Shown: piece after piece, positions 31,548 to 39,905 of the stretch | Numbering within the stretch: the first letter of the stretch is position 1 | Layout of the letters: every line of letters starts with the position of its first letter | Source: Pontiella agarivorans | Lineage (GTDB): Bacteria; Verrucomicrobiota; Kiritimatiellia; Kiritimatiellales; Pontiellaceae | Assembly (NCBI RefSeq): GCF_034531395.1 | Contig: NZ_JARVCO010000002.1 | Coordinates: 310,001 to 374,000 of the forward strand | DNA length: 64,000 nucleotides | Direction of reading: 5' to 3' | Made by a program: the position numbers and the translations under genes | The notes under the pieces: generated by a model | Databases searched by the model: none | What the model was told of the DNA's origin: nothing | What the model saw: only the letters and a program-made list of their open reading frames with translations

Positions 31548-32204
31548 GTGATTTTAGATGCTGATGGAACGGGACGAATGGTGCGGCTTTTGCGGCATCG
31601 GTTATTGAATGTTGTATCCGGTTTGAAATCGGCCAATAGTTTGTTGGCTTCTGAACTTGATGATCGGCTTACGGCGCGGGAGCGCGAATATTTCCCGCTG
31701 ATGGACAAGGAATACGATAAGATATCCGACATCGTCGGGCGTATTGAGGCTCTTTTCGGTATTCTGCCGAAGTCGGAATTCGTTCCGTTGCAGGATGCTT
31801 TGTCCATGGTGGTGACGAATCTGAGAGAAACCTTCCCTATGGCAGAGATCCGGCTGGATATTGTTTGCAAAGATTCCGAGCAATTGGTGTGCAAGACGAC
31901 GATCGAAACCGTGCTGCATGAAGCGGTGGGCAATGCCTACGAAATTTCGAGAAAACCCGTTAAAATCGTGATTTGCGATGTTGATGATCGGCTTTCAATT
32001 CGTGTTTTAGATCAGGGGGAGGTTCTATCAACGGAGGTTCAGGATATGGCCTTTGAGCCTTTTTATTCAACACGCAGCCGGCATTTAGGAGTGGGGTTAT
32101 CCATTGTCAAACGGCTGGTTGAGCATCGTAGTGGAACGGTATCTATCGGTGTTGAAAATGATGAAAACGTGGTGGAATTTATTCTGCCTCGCATGAGTTT
32201 ATAG
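31548..32204 (+). CDS. Cytosolic histidine kinase (FlrB/FleS-like position)
   Basis: A compact 218-residue kinase with no sensor domain. H17 in LLRHRLLNVVSGLKSANSLL is the likely phosphoacceptor. The ATPase part has N-box HEAVGNAYEIS, FYSTRSRHLGVGLSIVKRLV and a VEFILP end. The G1 box is reduced to VLDQGEV. The start is GTG 31548 with GGGAG 7 nt upstream; a TTG at 31506 would add 14 unlikely residues. It lies 12 nt before the sigma-54 activator gene, matching FlrB-FlrC and FleS-FleR pairs that control middle flagellar genes. Confidence 0.75.
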   Translation: MILDADGTGRMVRLLRHRLLNVVSGLKSANSLLASELDDRLTAREREYFPLMDKEYDKISDIVGRIEALFGILPKSEFVPLQDALSMVVTNLRETFPMAEIRLDIVCKDSEQLVCKTTIETVLHEAVGNAYEISRKPVKIVICDVDDRLSIRVLDQGEVLSTEVQDMAFEPFYSTRSRHLGVGLSIVKRLVEHRSGTVSIGVENDENVVEFILPRMSL

Positions 32205-32216
32205 GAGACAGAGGTT

Positions 32217-33599
32217 ATGGGGAAAACTGAAAGTTTCACCGATATCAAAGTACTGGTAGTGGAAGACGATGATCTGCTGCGCCGGGTCATGTATGACCGA
32301 TTGACGGCGAGTGAATGCGAAGTGATGGCCGCGGATTCACTGCATGATGCTCACCGGTTACTCGCTTCTGCTTCGTTCGATATTATGATCACTGATATTC
32401 GGTTGCCTGATGGAAGCGGGTTGGACCTGCTGGAGGAACAGCGGGAAGCGGCTCCGGAGATGGCGATTGTGGTTATGACGGCATTTGCCGATGTGGATAC
32501 TGCGGTCTCCGCCCTGAAGCAGGGCGCATTTGACTATCTTTCAAAACCATTTGAAGACGAGCAATTGTATAAAATTTTACGAAACCTTAAAGACAAGAGT
32601 AAGCTGACGCGGAAAGTGGAAACACTTAAGGATTATTCCTTGCGCGAGTTCGAAGGGTTTGTGCAGTTTGATCAAATGATCGGCACATCAGCGATGACTG
32701 AAATTTTCAATATGGCGGGACGGGTGGCCAAAAGCGGTGCCACGGTGCTGATTCTCGGGGAGAGTGGAGCGGGGAAAGGCATGTTGTCCAAAGCCATTCA
32801 TCGTTCCAGTCCGCGCGTAAAAGAACCGTTTGTTGAAATTAACTGTTCGGCGATTCCTGAACACCTGCTTGAAAGCGAACTTTTCGGATATGAATCGGGT
32901 GCGTTCACGGATGCGAAAAATAAAAAACTCGGTCTCTTTGAAGTGGCCGAAGGCGGTACCATCTTTTTAGATGAGATCGGTGATATGGATTTAGCCCTGC
33001 AGGCCAAGGTGCTCAAGGTTCTGGAAGACCGGGAATTCCGGCGTCTCGGAGCATTACGTCCGACGCAAGTGGATGTCCGGATTATTGCGGCGACAAACCG
33101 TAATCTCAAAGAACTGGTTAAGGAAGGAACCTTCAGAGAGGATTTATTCTATCGACTGTCTGTTGTGCCCATCAAAGTTCCTCCATTGCGGAATCATCCG
33201 AACAGTATCGAACCGATGGCCAATTATTTTCTGCAGTTGTTCGCGAAGCAGATGGGGCGTGTTGTGCAAGGATTTGAGGCCGATGCATTGAGCATGCTTC
33301 GTGCATACAATTGGCCGGGCAATGTACGTGAACTGCGCAATGTCATTGAACGGGGGTTGATTCTGAGTGACGGTGACTACATTAAAGCTTCTGCTCTGAA
33401 TCTGGACGTGGGAGCGGCACCGGCAAGCGCCGAAGAGGGATCCAATCTGACTGAGCTGCTACCGTTGGCGGAAATAGAAAAACGACATATTAAACGGGTC
33501 TTGAAAACGTTAGAGGGCAACCGTAAGGCTGCGGCAGAAGTGTTGCAGATTCACCGGACGACGCTGTACAAGAAAATAGAAGTCTACGAGCTGGGATAG
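32217..33599 (+). CDS. flrC: Sigma-54-dependent response regulator (FlrC/FleR type)
   Basis: A 460-residue NtrC-family activator. Receiver (10-125) with D60 in ITDIRLPDG and Lys in YLSKPFED. AAA+ domain (about 150-385) with Walker A GESGAGKG (181-188), sigma-54 contact loop GAFTDA (228-233) in place of the usual GAFTGA, Walker B GGTIFLDEIGDM, and arginine-finger region REDLFYRLSVVPI. A C-terminal Fis-type HTH (about 415-455, NRKAAAEVLQIHRTTLYKKI) binds enhancers. It would hydrolyse ATP to open sigma-54 promoters. It is the only complete activator in the window, so it is the best candidate for all flagellar -24/-12 sites. Confidence 0.93.
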   Translation: MGKTESFTDIKVLVVEDDDLLRRVMYDRLTASECEVMAADSLHDAHRLLASASFDIMITDIRLPDGSGLDLLEEQREAAPEMAIVVMTAFADVDTAVSALKQGAFDYLSKPFEDEQLYKILRNLKDKSKLTRKVETLKDYSLREFEGFVQFDQMIGTSAMTEIFNMAGRVAKSGATVLILGESGAGKGMLSKAIHRSSPRVKEPFVEINCSAIPEHLLESELFGYESGAFTDAKNKKLGLFEVAEGGTIFLDEIGDMDLALQAKVLKVLEDREFRRLGALRPTQVDVRIIAATNRNLKELVKEGTFREDLFYRLSVVPIKVPPLRNHPNSIEPMANYFLQLFAKQMGRVVQGFEADALSMLRAYNWPGNVRELRNVIERGLILSDGDYIKASALNLDVGAAPASAEEGSNLTELLPLAEIEKRHIKRVLKTLEGNRKAAAEVLQIHRTTLYKKIEVYELG

Positions 33600-33682
33600 T
33601 TTCGAGATTCGGATGAAGGCTGTTGACGGGCGGTCTGAATCAAACAGAGGGACCTCATAAATTCTTCCCGTGTTGGTTTTCA

Positions 33683-33698
33683 TGGCATCTGGACTGCT
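33683..33698 (+). promoter_or_regulatory. Sigma-54 promoter for fliS
   Basis: TGGCATCTGGACTGCT, GG-GC distance 12. Predicted start near 33709, 27 nt before the fliS ATG. Confidence 0.8.
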
Positions 33699-33735
33699 AA
33701 CAAAAGAGCAGATTAGAAAGAAGGATGTAAAAGTC

Positions 33736-34173
33736 ATGGCAGAATTGAACCAATATCAGAAAGCGGCAGTGAATACGGCTACTGCGATGGAACTTGTATT
33801 GATGGTATACGATGAGTGCATTCGAAGTCTGGAGAAGGCGGAAGAGGCGTTTAAACTGGAAGGACCTGAGCGCATTGAACCCATCGGAAATCATTTGAGA
33901 CATGCTCAGGATGCGATTACTGAGTTGTCTGTTTCTTTGGATCTGGAACGCGGCGGAGAAATTGCTGAGAACCTTAATCGCCTGTACGATTTCATGAGAA
34001 ATCATCTGAGTCAGGCCAATCTCAAGAAAGAACTGCAGCCGGTACAGGATGTTAAAGAGATGATGGTGGATCTGCGCGGTGCCTGGAGTCAGGTTGCCGA
34101 GCAAGCACCCATGTTGGCCCCGGAGCCTCCTGGAGGAAATCGAGGCAATGGAAGGATCACTCTCGCGGGCTAG
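33736..34173 (+). CDS. fliS: Flagellin export chaperone FliS
   Basis: A 145-residue FliS that binds the flagellin C-terminus to prevent premature polymerisation. QYQKAAVNTATAMELVLMVYDECIRSLEKAEEA is the diagnostic N-terminal helix region, followed by HLRHAQDAITELSVSLDLERGGEIAENLNRLYDFM. The ATG at 33736 is chosen: an open in-frame extension to 33670 would start upstream of the predicted transcription start. AAGGA lies 10 nt upstream. The 3' end overlaps the next gene by 26 nt. Confidence 0.93.
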   Translation: MAELNQYQKAAVNTATAMELVLMVYDECIRSLEKAEEAFKLEGPERIEPIGNHLRHAQDAITELSVSLDLERGGEIAENLNRLYDFMRNHLSQANLKKELQPVQDVKEMMVDLRGAWSQVAEQAPMLAPEPPGGNRGNGRITLAG

Positions 34174-34480
34174 CGATATCATGACGTTGCTCGAACAGCT
34201 TGAACAAATTGAGAATCGGCTGGAACGTTCGTTCCGTCTAGGCCGTTTTGATACCTTTAATCAATTATTGTCTGATCGCTTTGTCGTGTTGAAGAAAGCG
34301 CGTCAATTGCCGGAAAATGAGGTTTTTTTTGAGCGGGCGCGTCAGCAGAGTAATCGCTGGAATGAACTGCTTAGAAAGCGGGTTCGCGAGCATCGTCAGC
34401 GGCAAATGCAGGAGAAGACGATCCAGGGCTACGGCAGGGAAGTGCCGAAGTCGGGGCGCATGCTCAATCGTTCGGTATAG
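34148..34480 (+). CDS. Small helical protein, FliT-like export chaperone candidate
   Basis: A 110-residue, charged, all-helical protein (DIMTLLEQLEQIENRLERSF, WNELLRKRVREHRQRQMQEK). Size, helical make-up and position directly after fliS fit FliT, the FliD chaperone, but FliT sequences are too variable for a sure call. The ATG at 34148 lies inside the fliS 3' end with GGAGGAA 11 nt upstream, suggesting coupled translation. Confidence 0.5.
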   Translation: MEGSLSRASDIMTLLEQLEQIENRLERSFRLGRFDTFNQLLSDRFVVLKKARQLPENEVFFERARQQSNRWNELLRKRVREHRQRQMQEKTIQGYGREVPKSGRMLNRSV

Positions 34481-34506
34481 TCTTTTCTTTGGTCGCTTAA
34501 GTCCCG

Positions 34507-34522
34507 TGGCATCGGGCCTGCT
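34507..34522 (+). promoter_or_regulatory. Sigma-54 promoter for fliO operon
   Basis: TGGCATCGGGCCTGCT, GG-GC distance 12. The fliO ATG (34534) lies 13 nt after the -12 C, so the mRNA should begin at or within a few nt of the start codon. Confidence 0.82.
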
Positions 34523-34533
34523 TTAATGCAGGT

Positions 34534-34830
34534 ATGGAAACGAATGGAATGGGAATGGGGGACGGCAGCCTGGAAATCATCCGCATGATGGTTTCGCTCG
34601 TTATTGTTCTGGGGATGATGTATGCGGCCTACTATTGGCTGAAACGGCGCGGCACCATGCCTGGTGCGACGCAAAAGCGTTTGCGGGTTATTGAGCGTCT
34701 GCCGATTGATACCCGGCGAAGTATCCTGCTGCTGCAAATCGATGGGGAGGAAATGCTCGTCGGGGTAGGCAGTGATAGCATCTCTCCCATCAAGAGTCTC
34801 AAACAAGAGGTCGGGAATGATGAAGCGTAA
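34534..34830 (+). CDS. fliO: Flagellar export gate protein FliO
   Basis: A 98-residue bitopic inner-membrane protein. One TM segment (MVSLVIVLGMMYAAYYWL) is followed by a cytosolic KRRG...RLRVIERLPIDTRRSILLLQID tail, the FliO signature. FliO assists FliP ring assembly. The ATG abuts the predicted sigma-54 start with no spaced ribosome site. It overlaps fliP by 14 nt. Unusually, FliO starts the fliOPQR-flhB cluster and is 25 kb from fliMN. Confidence 0.85.
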   Translation: METNGMGMGDGSLEIIRMMVSLVIVLGMMYAAYYWLKRRGTMPGATQKRLRVIERLPIDTRRSILLLQIDGEEMLVGVGSDSISPIKSLKQEVGNDEA

Positions 34831-35581
34831 GCGCATATTGTTTCTCATGTTTCTTTGTTTCGGTGCATGCTTTGCCGCCTGGGGGCAGCAAGCCAGTTCA
34901 TTGACAGCACCGGGTTTGAATATTCAGATCGGTACGCCGGGCGAAGATGCTGAAGGGCTCGGACAGGCCATCCGAATTGTGCTGTTGCTGACTGTGCTCA
35001 GTCTTGCGCCCTCGTTTGTAATCCTTACCACTTCATTCACCCGTATCTTGGTGGTGTTCGGTTTCTTGCGGCGTGCACTGGGAACCCAGTCCGCACCGCC
35101 GACACAGGTTTTGGCGGGGTTGTCGCTTTTTCTGACTATTTTCATCATGCTCCCGGTTTGGAAGCAGATTGATAAAGAAGCCATTAAGCCATATCAGGCG
35201 AAAGAACTTTCCGCTGAAAAAGCCTGGGAGGCCGGCTTCAAGCCGCTTCGTAAATTCATGGCGAGCCAAACCGGAGAAACAGAATTTGCTTTGTTTGTGG
35301 AGCTTGGCGGAACGCAGGTTCAGGAAATGGAGCAGGCCGAAATGAGTCTGCTGGTTCCGGCATTTATTCTGAGTGAGCTTAAGACCGCTTTTAAACTCGG
35401 TTTTCTGATCTATCTTCCCTTTCTGCTGATTGATCTGGTTACGGCCACGGTATTGATGTCGCTGGGGATGATGATGCTGCCGCCGATGATGGTATCGCTT
35501 CCGATCAAAATTCTGTTTTTTGTATTGGCCGACGGATGGACGGTTTTGATCCGGGGCATTTTAGCGAGTTTCATGGGATAA
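34817..35581 (+). CDS. fliP: Flagellar export gate protein FliP
   Basis: A 254-residue core export-gate subunit. A cleavable signal (FLMFLCFGACFAAWGQ) is followed by TM helices with LAPSFVILTTSFTRILVVFGFLR, GLSLFLTIFIMLPVW, PAFILSELKTAFKLGF and SLGMMMLPPMMVSLPIKI, all highly conserved in FliP. Five FliP with FliQ and FliR form the helical gate. The start is ATG 34817 (or 34820), with AGAGG 8 nt upstream. Confidence 0.96.
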   Translation: MMKRKRILFLMFLCFGACFAAWGQQASSLTAPGLNIQIGTPGEDAEGLGQAIRIVLLLTVLSLAPSFVILTTSFTRILVVFGFLRRALGTQSAPPTQVLAGLSLFLTIFIMLPVWKQIDKEAIKPYQAKELSAEKAWEAGFKPLRKFMASQTGETEFALFVELGGTQVQEMEQAEMSLLVPAFILSELKTAFKLGFLIYLPFLLIDLVTATVLMSLGMMMLPPMMVSLPIKILFFVLADGWTVLIRGILASFMG

Positions 35582-35585
35582 AACG

Positions 35586-35849
35586 ATGACGCCTGAAGCT
35601 GCACTTGAAGTTTGTCATTTTACGCTCGTTACAGCGGCCAAGTTGTCGGCGCCCTATCTTTTGGCCACGGTGATTATCGGGGTTTTAATGAATATTCTGC
35701 AGACTGTGACGCAGCTCAAAGATCAGTCACTCTCCTTTATTCCCAAAGTCGCTGTTGTGGGCGTGGTGGGGCTGTTGGCACTTCCCTGGGAACTTACGGT
35801 GCTGATGGGTTACTTTAATTATATTATTGAACTGTTCGGTTCGGTTTAA
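35586..35849 (+). CDS. fliQ: Flagellar export gate protein FliQ
   Basis: An 87-residue protein with two TM hairpin helices (LLATVIIGVLMNILQTVTQL and VAVVGVVGLLALPWELTVLM). LKDQSLSFIPK is the conserved cytosolic link. It packs around FliP5R1. It begins 4 nt after fliP. Confidence 0.95.
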   Translation: MTPEAALEVCHFTLVTAAKLSAPYLLATVIIGVLMNILQTVTQLKDQSLSFIPKVAVVGVVGLLALPWELTVLMGYFNYIIELFGSV

Positions 35850-35858
35850 GGCGAAGCC

Positions 35859-36641
35859 ATGCATCTGCATCTTCCTCTCTATCCAATAACCCTTTTGCTG
35901 GTGCTGTTTCGCTTTGCGGCCCTCGTCGGTATGACCGCCATTTTCGGTCGGAAACTCATCTCGGTTCGGATTCGTATGGCCATCGCTATGGCGTTGACCT
36001 GGTTTGCCGCTTCACACCTTCCGCCGGAATGGGCGGCACACTGTCAGCGTATTACCACCATCGGGGCTTTGGTGATGGCCGTGCTGGGTGAACTCCTGCT
36101 CGGCGCAGCGATGGGGCTGGTTTGTGATATGTTTTTTGCCGTGCTGAATATGACCGGTTTAATCATCGGCCGCGAAAGTTCGCTCATGATGGCCCGTATG
36201 ATGGATCCGGCCAGCGGGGAGGACGATATTATTGTCAGTACGCTGTTCGGCCTGCTGCTGTCCTTGCTGATTTTGCTGTGGGATGGCCATCTGTTTTTGA
36301 TCAAGCTCGTGATGCAGAGCTTTCAGGTCTTACCGCCGGGATTCGCTTGGTTCCGGAAGGAAATATTCGAAATGTACACGCTGCTCGGGAGCGACATTTT
36401 TGCCTGGGGGGTTCGTTTTGCGCTGCCCGCGATGGTTGGTGGGTTGCTGGTTGCTGTGGCGATGGGGTTGATGGCTAAAATGGCTCCTGAATTTAATGTG
36501 TTGTTTTTATCTCTTCCTATACGCCTTGCGGTGGGTATCGGCCTGCTGACTATCTTTTTGCTCTATGGCCGTGATCCGCTGTATCACGTGTTTGAAACGA
36601 TGCTGTTCCACATGAAATATGTTCTGTTGGGAGGGGTTTAG
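35859..36641 (+). CDS. fliR: Flagellar export gate protein FliR
   Basis: A 260-residue polytopic protein: RFAALVGMTAIFGRK start, LLLGAAMGLVCDMFFAVLNM, ESSLMMARMMDPASG, ALPAMVGGLLVAVAMGLMAKMAPEFNVLFLSLPIR. These are standard FliR motifs. One FliR completes the FliP5R1 gate. Spacing to flhB is 2 nt. Confidence 0.95.
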   Translation: MHLHLPLYPITLLLVLFRFAALVGMTAIFGRKLISVRIRMAIAMALTWFAASHLPPEWAAHCQRITTIGALVMAVLGELLLGAAMGLVCDMFFAVLNMTGLIIGRESSLMMARMMDPASGEDDIIVSTLFGLLLSLLILLWDGHLFLIKLVMQSFQVLPPGFAWFRKEIFEMYTLLGSDIFAWGVRFALPAMVGGLLVAVAMGLMAKMAPEFNVLFLSLPIRLAVGIGLLTIFLLYGRDPLYHVFETMLFHMKYVLLGGV

Positions 36642-36643
36642 TC

Positions 36644-37744
36644 ATGGCTTTTCTCTATCCCGAAGAAGGTGCGGACGGAAAAACGGAGCGTGGCACCGAG
36701 AAAAAGCGTAAGGATGTGCGCAAAGACGGCAAGGTGGTACTTTCGAATGAGGTGGTTACGGTGGCCGTCATTGTCTGTGCCATTCTTGTTTTTATGATTA
36801 CGTTGCCGATGTTGCGACACTATTTAACCGGCTTCATACTCAACTGGACGCAGGTGGACGTTACGGGCAGTTGGAATATTGACCTTGTGCAGGGACTCGT
36901 CACACAGGGGACCTTGCTCTGTGCGCTCGGAATCATGCCCATCGGGTTGGCGGTGATGTTCGGCTCCATCGTCGCCAGTGTGGCTCAAACCAAACCGTTT
37001 TTTCAGACCGAAGCACTGAAGCTTAACTTCAAGGCCTTAAGTCCATCCGCCGGCGCGAAGGAGCTTTTCTCGAAGGACAGCATCGTTAAGCTGGTGCTGT
37101 CCATGCTGAAAGTAATTGTGATTTCACTGGTTGTGTGGGGGGTGGTACGCCAACACATCGGGGAACTGGCATTCCTGCATCGGCTGAGTATTACTGAAGC
37201 GCTTCAGTGGTTTATGATTCTGTTTTACCGCATTGTCTGGCGCGTGCTGATCCTTTTCACTTTTGTGGCTGTGCTTGACTGGATCAAAGAAAAGCGCAAG
37301 TTCGAAAAAAGCATCATGATGACCAGGCAGGAAGTGCGGGATGAGCACAAAAACCAGGAATCCAGTCCGCAAATGAAGCAGCACCTGCGTCGTAAAATGC
37401 GCGAATTATCTACGGCCCGTATGATGGCGTCTGTACCGGATGCCACGGTGGTGATCACCAACCCGACCTTTCTGGCTATTGCGATTAAATACGATTCAGC
37501 CAACGGCGGGGGCCCCGTTGTGGTGGCTAAAGGTAAACGCCTGTCTGCCAAACGTATCCGTCGACTCGCGGAAGAAAACGGGATTGCTGTAATTGAGCGA
37601 AAACCGCTCGCACGCGCTATGTACAATAAGGTCGAAGTCGGAAAGCCGGTACCTGCGGCTTACTATCAATCCATCGCGGAACTGCTGGCTTATCTCTACC
37701 GTATGGGCGATGCCCGAATCCGGACACAGCTGGCGCGTCGATGA
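36644..37744 (+). CDS. flhB: Flagellar export specificity switch FlhB (NPTF variant)
   Basis: A 366-residue inner-membrane protein that switches export from rod-hook to filament substrates after self-cleavage between Asn and Pro of its NPTH motif. The N-terminal GKTERGTEKKRKDVRKDGKV and four TM helices are normal. The cleavage motif reads NPTF at residues 273-276 (VVITNPTFLAIAIKYD): the His is Phe. The rest of FlhB-CC (VVVAKGKRLSAKRIRRLAEE, ERKPLARAMYNKVEVG) is intact. Cleavage may be slower or differ; see findings. Confidence 0.95.
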   Translation: MAFLYPEEGADGKTERGTEKKRKDVRKDGKVVLSNEVVTVAVIVCAILVFMITLPMLRHYLTGFILNWTQVDVTGSWNIDLVQGLVTQGTLLCALGIMPIGLAVMFGSIVASVAQTKPFFQTEALKLNFKALSPSAGAKELFSKDSIVKLVLSMLKVIVISLVVWGVVRQHIGELAFLHRLSITEALQWFMILFYRIVWRVLILFTFVAVLDWIKEKRKFEKSIMMTRQEVRDEHKNQESSPQMKQHLRRKMRELSTARMMASVPDATVVITNPTFLAIAIKYDSANGGGPVVVAKGKRLSAKRIRRLAEENGIAVIERKPLARAMYNKVEVGKPVPAAYYQSIAELLAYLYRMGDARIRTQLARR

Positions 37745-37768
37745 GGTGAAATACTGGTTTTTGGCCTT

Positions 37769-37784
37769 TGGCATCGGGACTGCT
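37769..37784 (+). promoter_or_regulatory. Sigma-54 promoter for flhA
   Basis: TGGCATCGGGACTGCT, GG-GC distance 12; flhA ATG 13 nt after the -12 C, again predicting an almost leaderless mRNA. Confidence 0.8.
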
Positions 37785-37795
37785 TTACATGTGGT

Positions 37796-39898
37796 ATGTT
37801 GAATATTCGTAAATCAGATATCGTAACTTCGCTGGTCCTTTTACTGGTTCTGGCGGTCATGTTCATCCCGATTCCCACGCCGCTGCTAGACATGCTGCTG
37901 GTTATCAATATTGCCGTCAGTATTCTGATGATGGTCTATATTATCAGCATTAAGGATCCTTTGGAATTTTCCTCCTTTCCGACGGTGCTGTTGCTGGTGA
38001 CGCTGATGCGGCTTTCGGTGAATGTTTCTTCCACCCGGCAGATTCTGCTCAATGCCTTTGCCGGTGATGTGATTGAATCATTTGGCGATTTTGTTGCGGG
38101 AGGTAACTACCTGGTCGGTCTGGTTATTTTTGCCATTATTGTGGTCATCAATTTTAAGGTAATTACGAAGGGTTCCGGTCGTATTGCCGAAGTGGCGGCC
38201 CGCTTCACGCTGGATGCACTTCCGGGAAAACAGATGAGTGTTGATGCCGACCTTAATCAGGGAATCATTGACGAGAAAGAAGCGATTGCACGCCGTGAAA
38301 AACTGGTCAAGGAAACGGATTTCTACGGGGCGATGGACGGGGCCAGTAAATTTGTCAGCGGCGATGCCATGGCGGGTTTGATTATTATTGTTCTTAACAT
38401 TATCGCCGGCTTCGCCATTGGAATGACGCAAAAGGGTATGGGGGCCGGCGAAGCACTCTCTCGCTATACCATCCTCACCATCGGTGACGGCCTGGTGTCG
38501 CAAATTCCGGCACTGGTTATCTCCACAGCTGCCGGTGTGCTTGTGACCCGTGCTACGAGCGACGGCGACCTGGGTATGGAAGTTAAAGGACAGCTTTTCT
38601 GTCAGCCGCGCCCGATGATGCTAACCGGCGGTATGTTGGTTGCTGCCGGGCTTGTTCCCGGACTGCCTTTTTTCCCGTTTATGCTCATTGGAGTAATTTC
38701 CGGCGGTATGGGCTACGCGTTGAATGTGAAACAAAAACGCGATGGGGGGAAACCTGCACTTGCCGACGGGAGTGTTGCCGGGCAGCTTGATTCTGCCTCT
38801 GCGGGAGTTCCGGCCGTTGCAAAGCCCGCTGCCGAGCCAACCGCTAAAGCCTATAAAGACATTTTGAATATCGCAGCTATGGAACTGAAAATCGGGTTCG
38901 GACTGGTCCATCTGGTAGACCGCCAGCAGGGCGGTAACCTGATTGACCGTATCGGTAATGTCCGCCAACAGGTGGCCGAGGCCATGGGAATTATTGTTCC
39001 GCCGGTGAATGTGCAGGATGATATGGGACTGGCCAGTAATGAATATCGCGTATTGGTTCGCGGGTTGGAGGTGGCGCGCTACACGATGGCCTCGGGTTGC
39101 CTGCTCGCCATCGATCCTTCCGGAGAGGTGGAGCTTGAGGGCTTTCAGAAAGCAAAGGATCCGTCTTTTGGGTTCAATGCTTATTGGGTACCGGAAGGGC
39201 GTCGCAGTGTGGCCGAGGCTCGCGGCCTGACGTTAGTTGATTCCGCCAGTGTGATCACCACGCATCTGTCAACCCTTGTGCGGTCCCATGCAGCCGATCT
39301 GCTGGGGCGTCAGGATGTCAGCGATCTGATTGATCAGGTCAAGGATCACCACAAAGCAGTCGTTGAGGAGCTGATTCCCAGTAAACTGGAGATCGGTTCT
39401 GTACATCGCGTGCTTCAGGAGCTGCTGAAGGAGCAGGTATCCATTCGCGATCTGCCCACCATTCTCGAAACACTGGCCGACAGCGCCGCGCAAACCAAAG
39501 ACATCGGTTTGCTGACCGAGCTTAGTCGTCACGCTTTGGGGGGTACCATTGTTCAGCCTTACCTTACGCCTGACGGTATGCTTAAAGCGATTGGTCTGCA
39601 TCCAGATCTGGAGCAATTGTTGAAAGAGTCAGGTACCGCCATCGGAGCGACCACCACCTTGCGAATGGATCCGGAACTTGCGCGTGGCGTGCTCGATCAT
39701 ATCAGCACCGCTGTCGGGGCTGCTCGGGAAGCCGGTGCTGAGCCTGTTTTAATCGCGAGCCCTGCCGTGCGGCGGCTGGCCAAGCAGCTGGCTCAGTGCG
39801 AAATAAAAACCCTGCCGGTTCTCTCGCTGGGTGAGATTCCCGAATGGGTGAACGTTGATATCATCAACATGATTCCTGCACCAGCTAAAGCCGCCTAG
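37796..39898 (+). CDS. flhA: Flagellar export gate protein FlhA
   Basis: A 700-residue export-gate protein. Eight TM helices in the first ~330 residues with VLLLVTLMRLSVNVSSTRQI and the FHIPEP-like GKQMSVDADLNQGIIDEKEA. The cytosolic domain (about 360-695) binds chaperone-substrate complexes (MELKIGFGLVHLVD, VLQELLKEQVSIRDLPTILE). FlhA conducts protons and selects substrates. The start is placed at ATG 37796, which lacks a spaced ribosome site and coincides with the sigma-54 start. Confidence 0.96.
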   Translation: MLNIRKSDIVTSLVLLLVLAVMFIPIPTPLLDMLLVINIAVSILMMVYIISIKDPLEFSSFPTVLLLVTLMRLSVNVSSTRQILLNAFAGDVIESFGDFVAGGNYLVGLVIFAIIVVINFKVITKGSGRIAEVAARFTLDALPGKQMSVDADLNQGIIDEKEAIARREKLVKETDFYGAMDGASKFVSGDAMAGLIIIVLNIIAGFAIGMTQKGMGAGEALSRYTILTIGDGLVSQIPALVISTAAGVLVTRATSDGDLGMEVKGQLFCQPRPMMLTGGMLVAAGLVPGLPFFPFMLIGVISGGMGYALNVKQKRDGGKPALADGSVAGQLDSASAGVPAVAKPAAEPTAKAYKDILNIAAMELKIGFGLVHLVDRQQGGNLIDRIGNVRQQVAEAMGIIVPPVNVQDDMGLASNEYRVLVRGLEVARYTMASGCLLAIDPSGEVELEGFQKAKDPSFGFNAYWVPEGRRSVAEARGLTLVDSASVITTHLSTLVRSHAADLLGRQDVSDLIDQVKDHHKAVVEELIPSKLEIGSVHRVLQELLKEQVSIRDLPTILETLADSAAQTKDIGLLTELSRHALGGTIVQPYLTPDGMLKAIGLHPDLEQLLKESGTAIGATTTLRMDPELARGVLDHISTAVGAAREAGAEPVLIASPAVRRLAKQLAQCEIKTLPVLSLGEIPEWVNVDIINMIPAPAKAA

Positions 39899-39905
39899 TG
39901 TAGAA

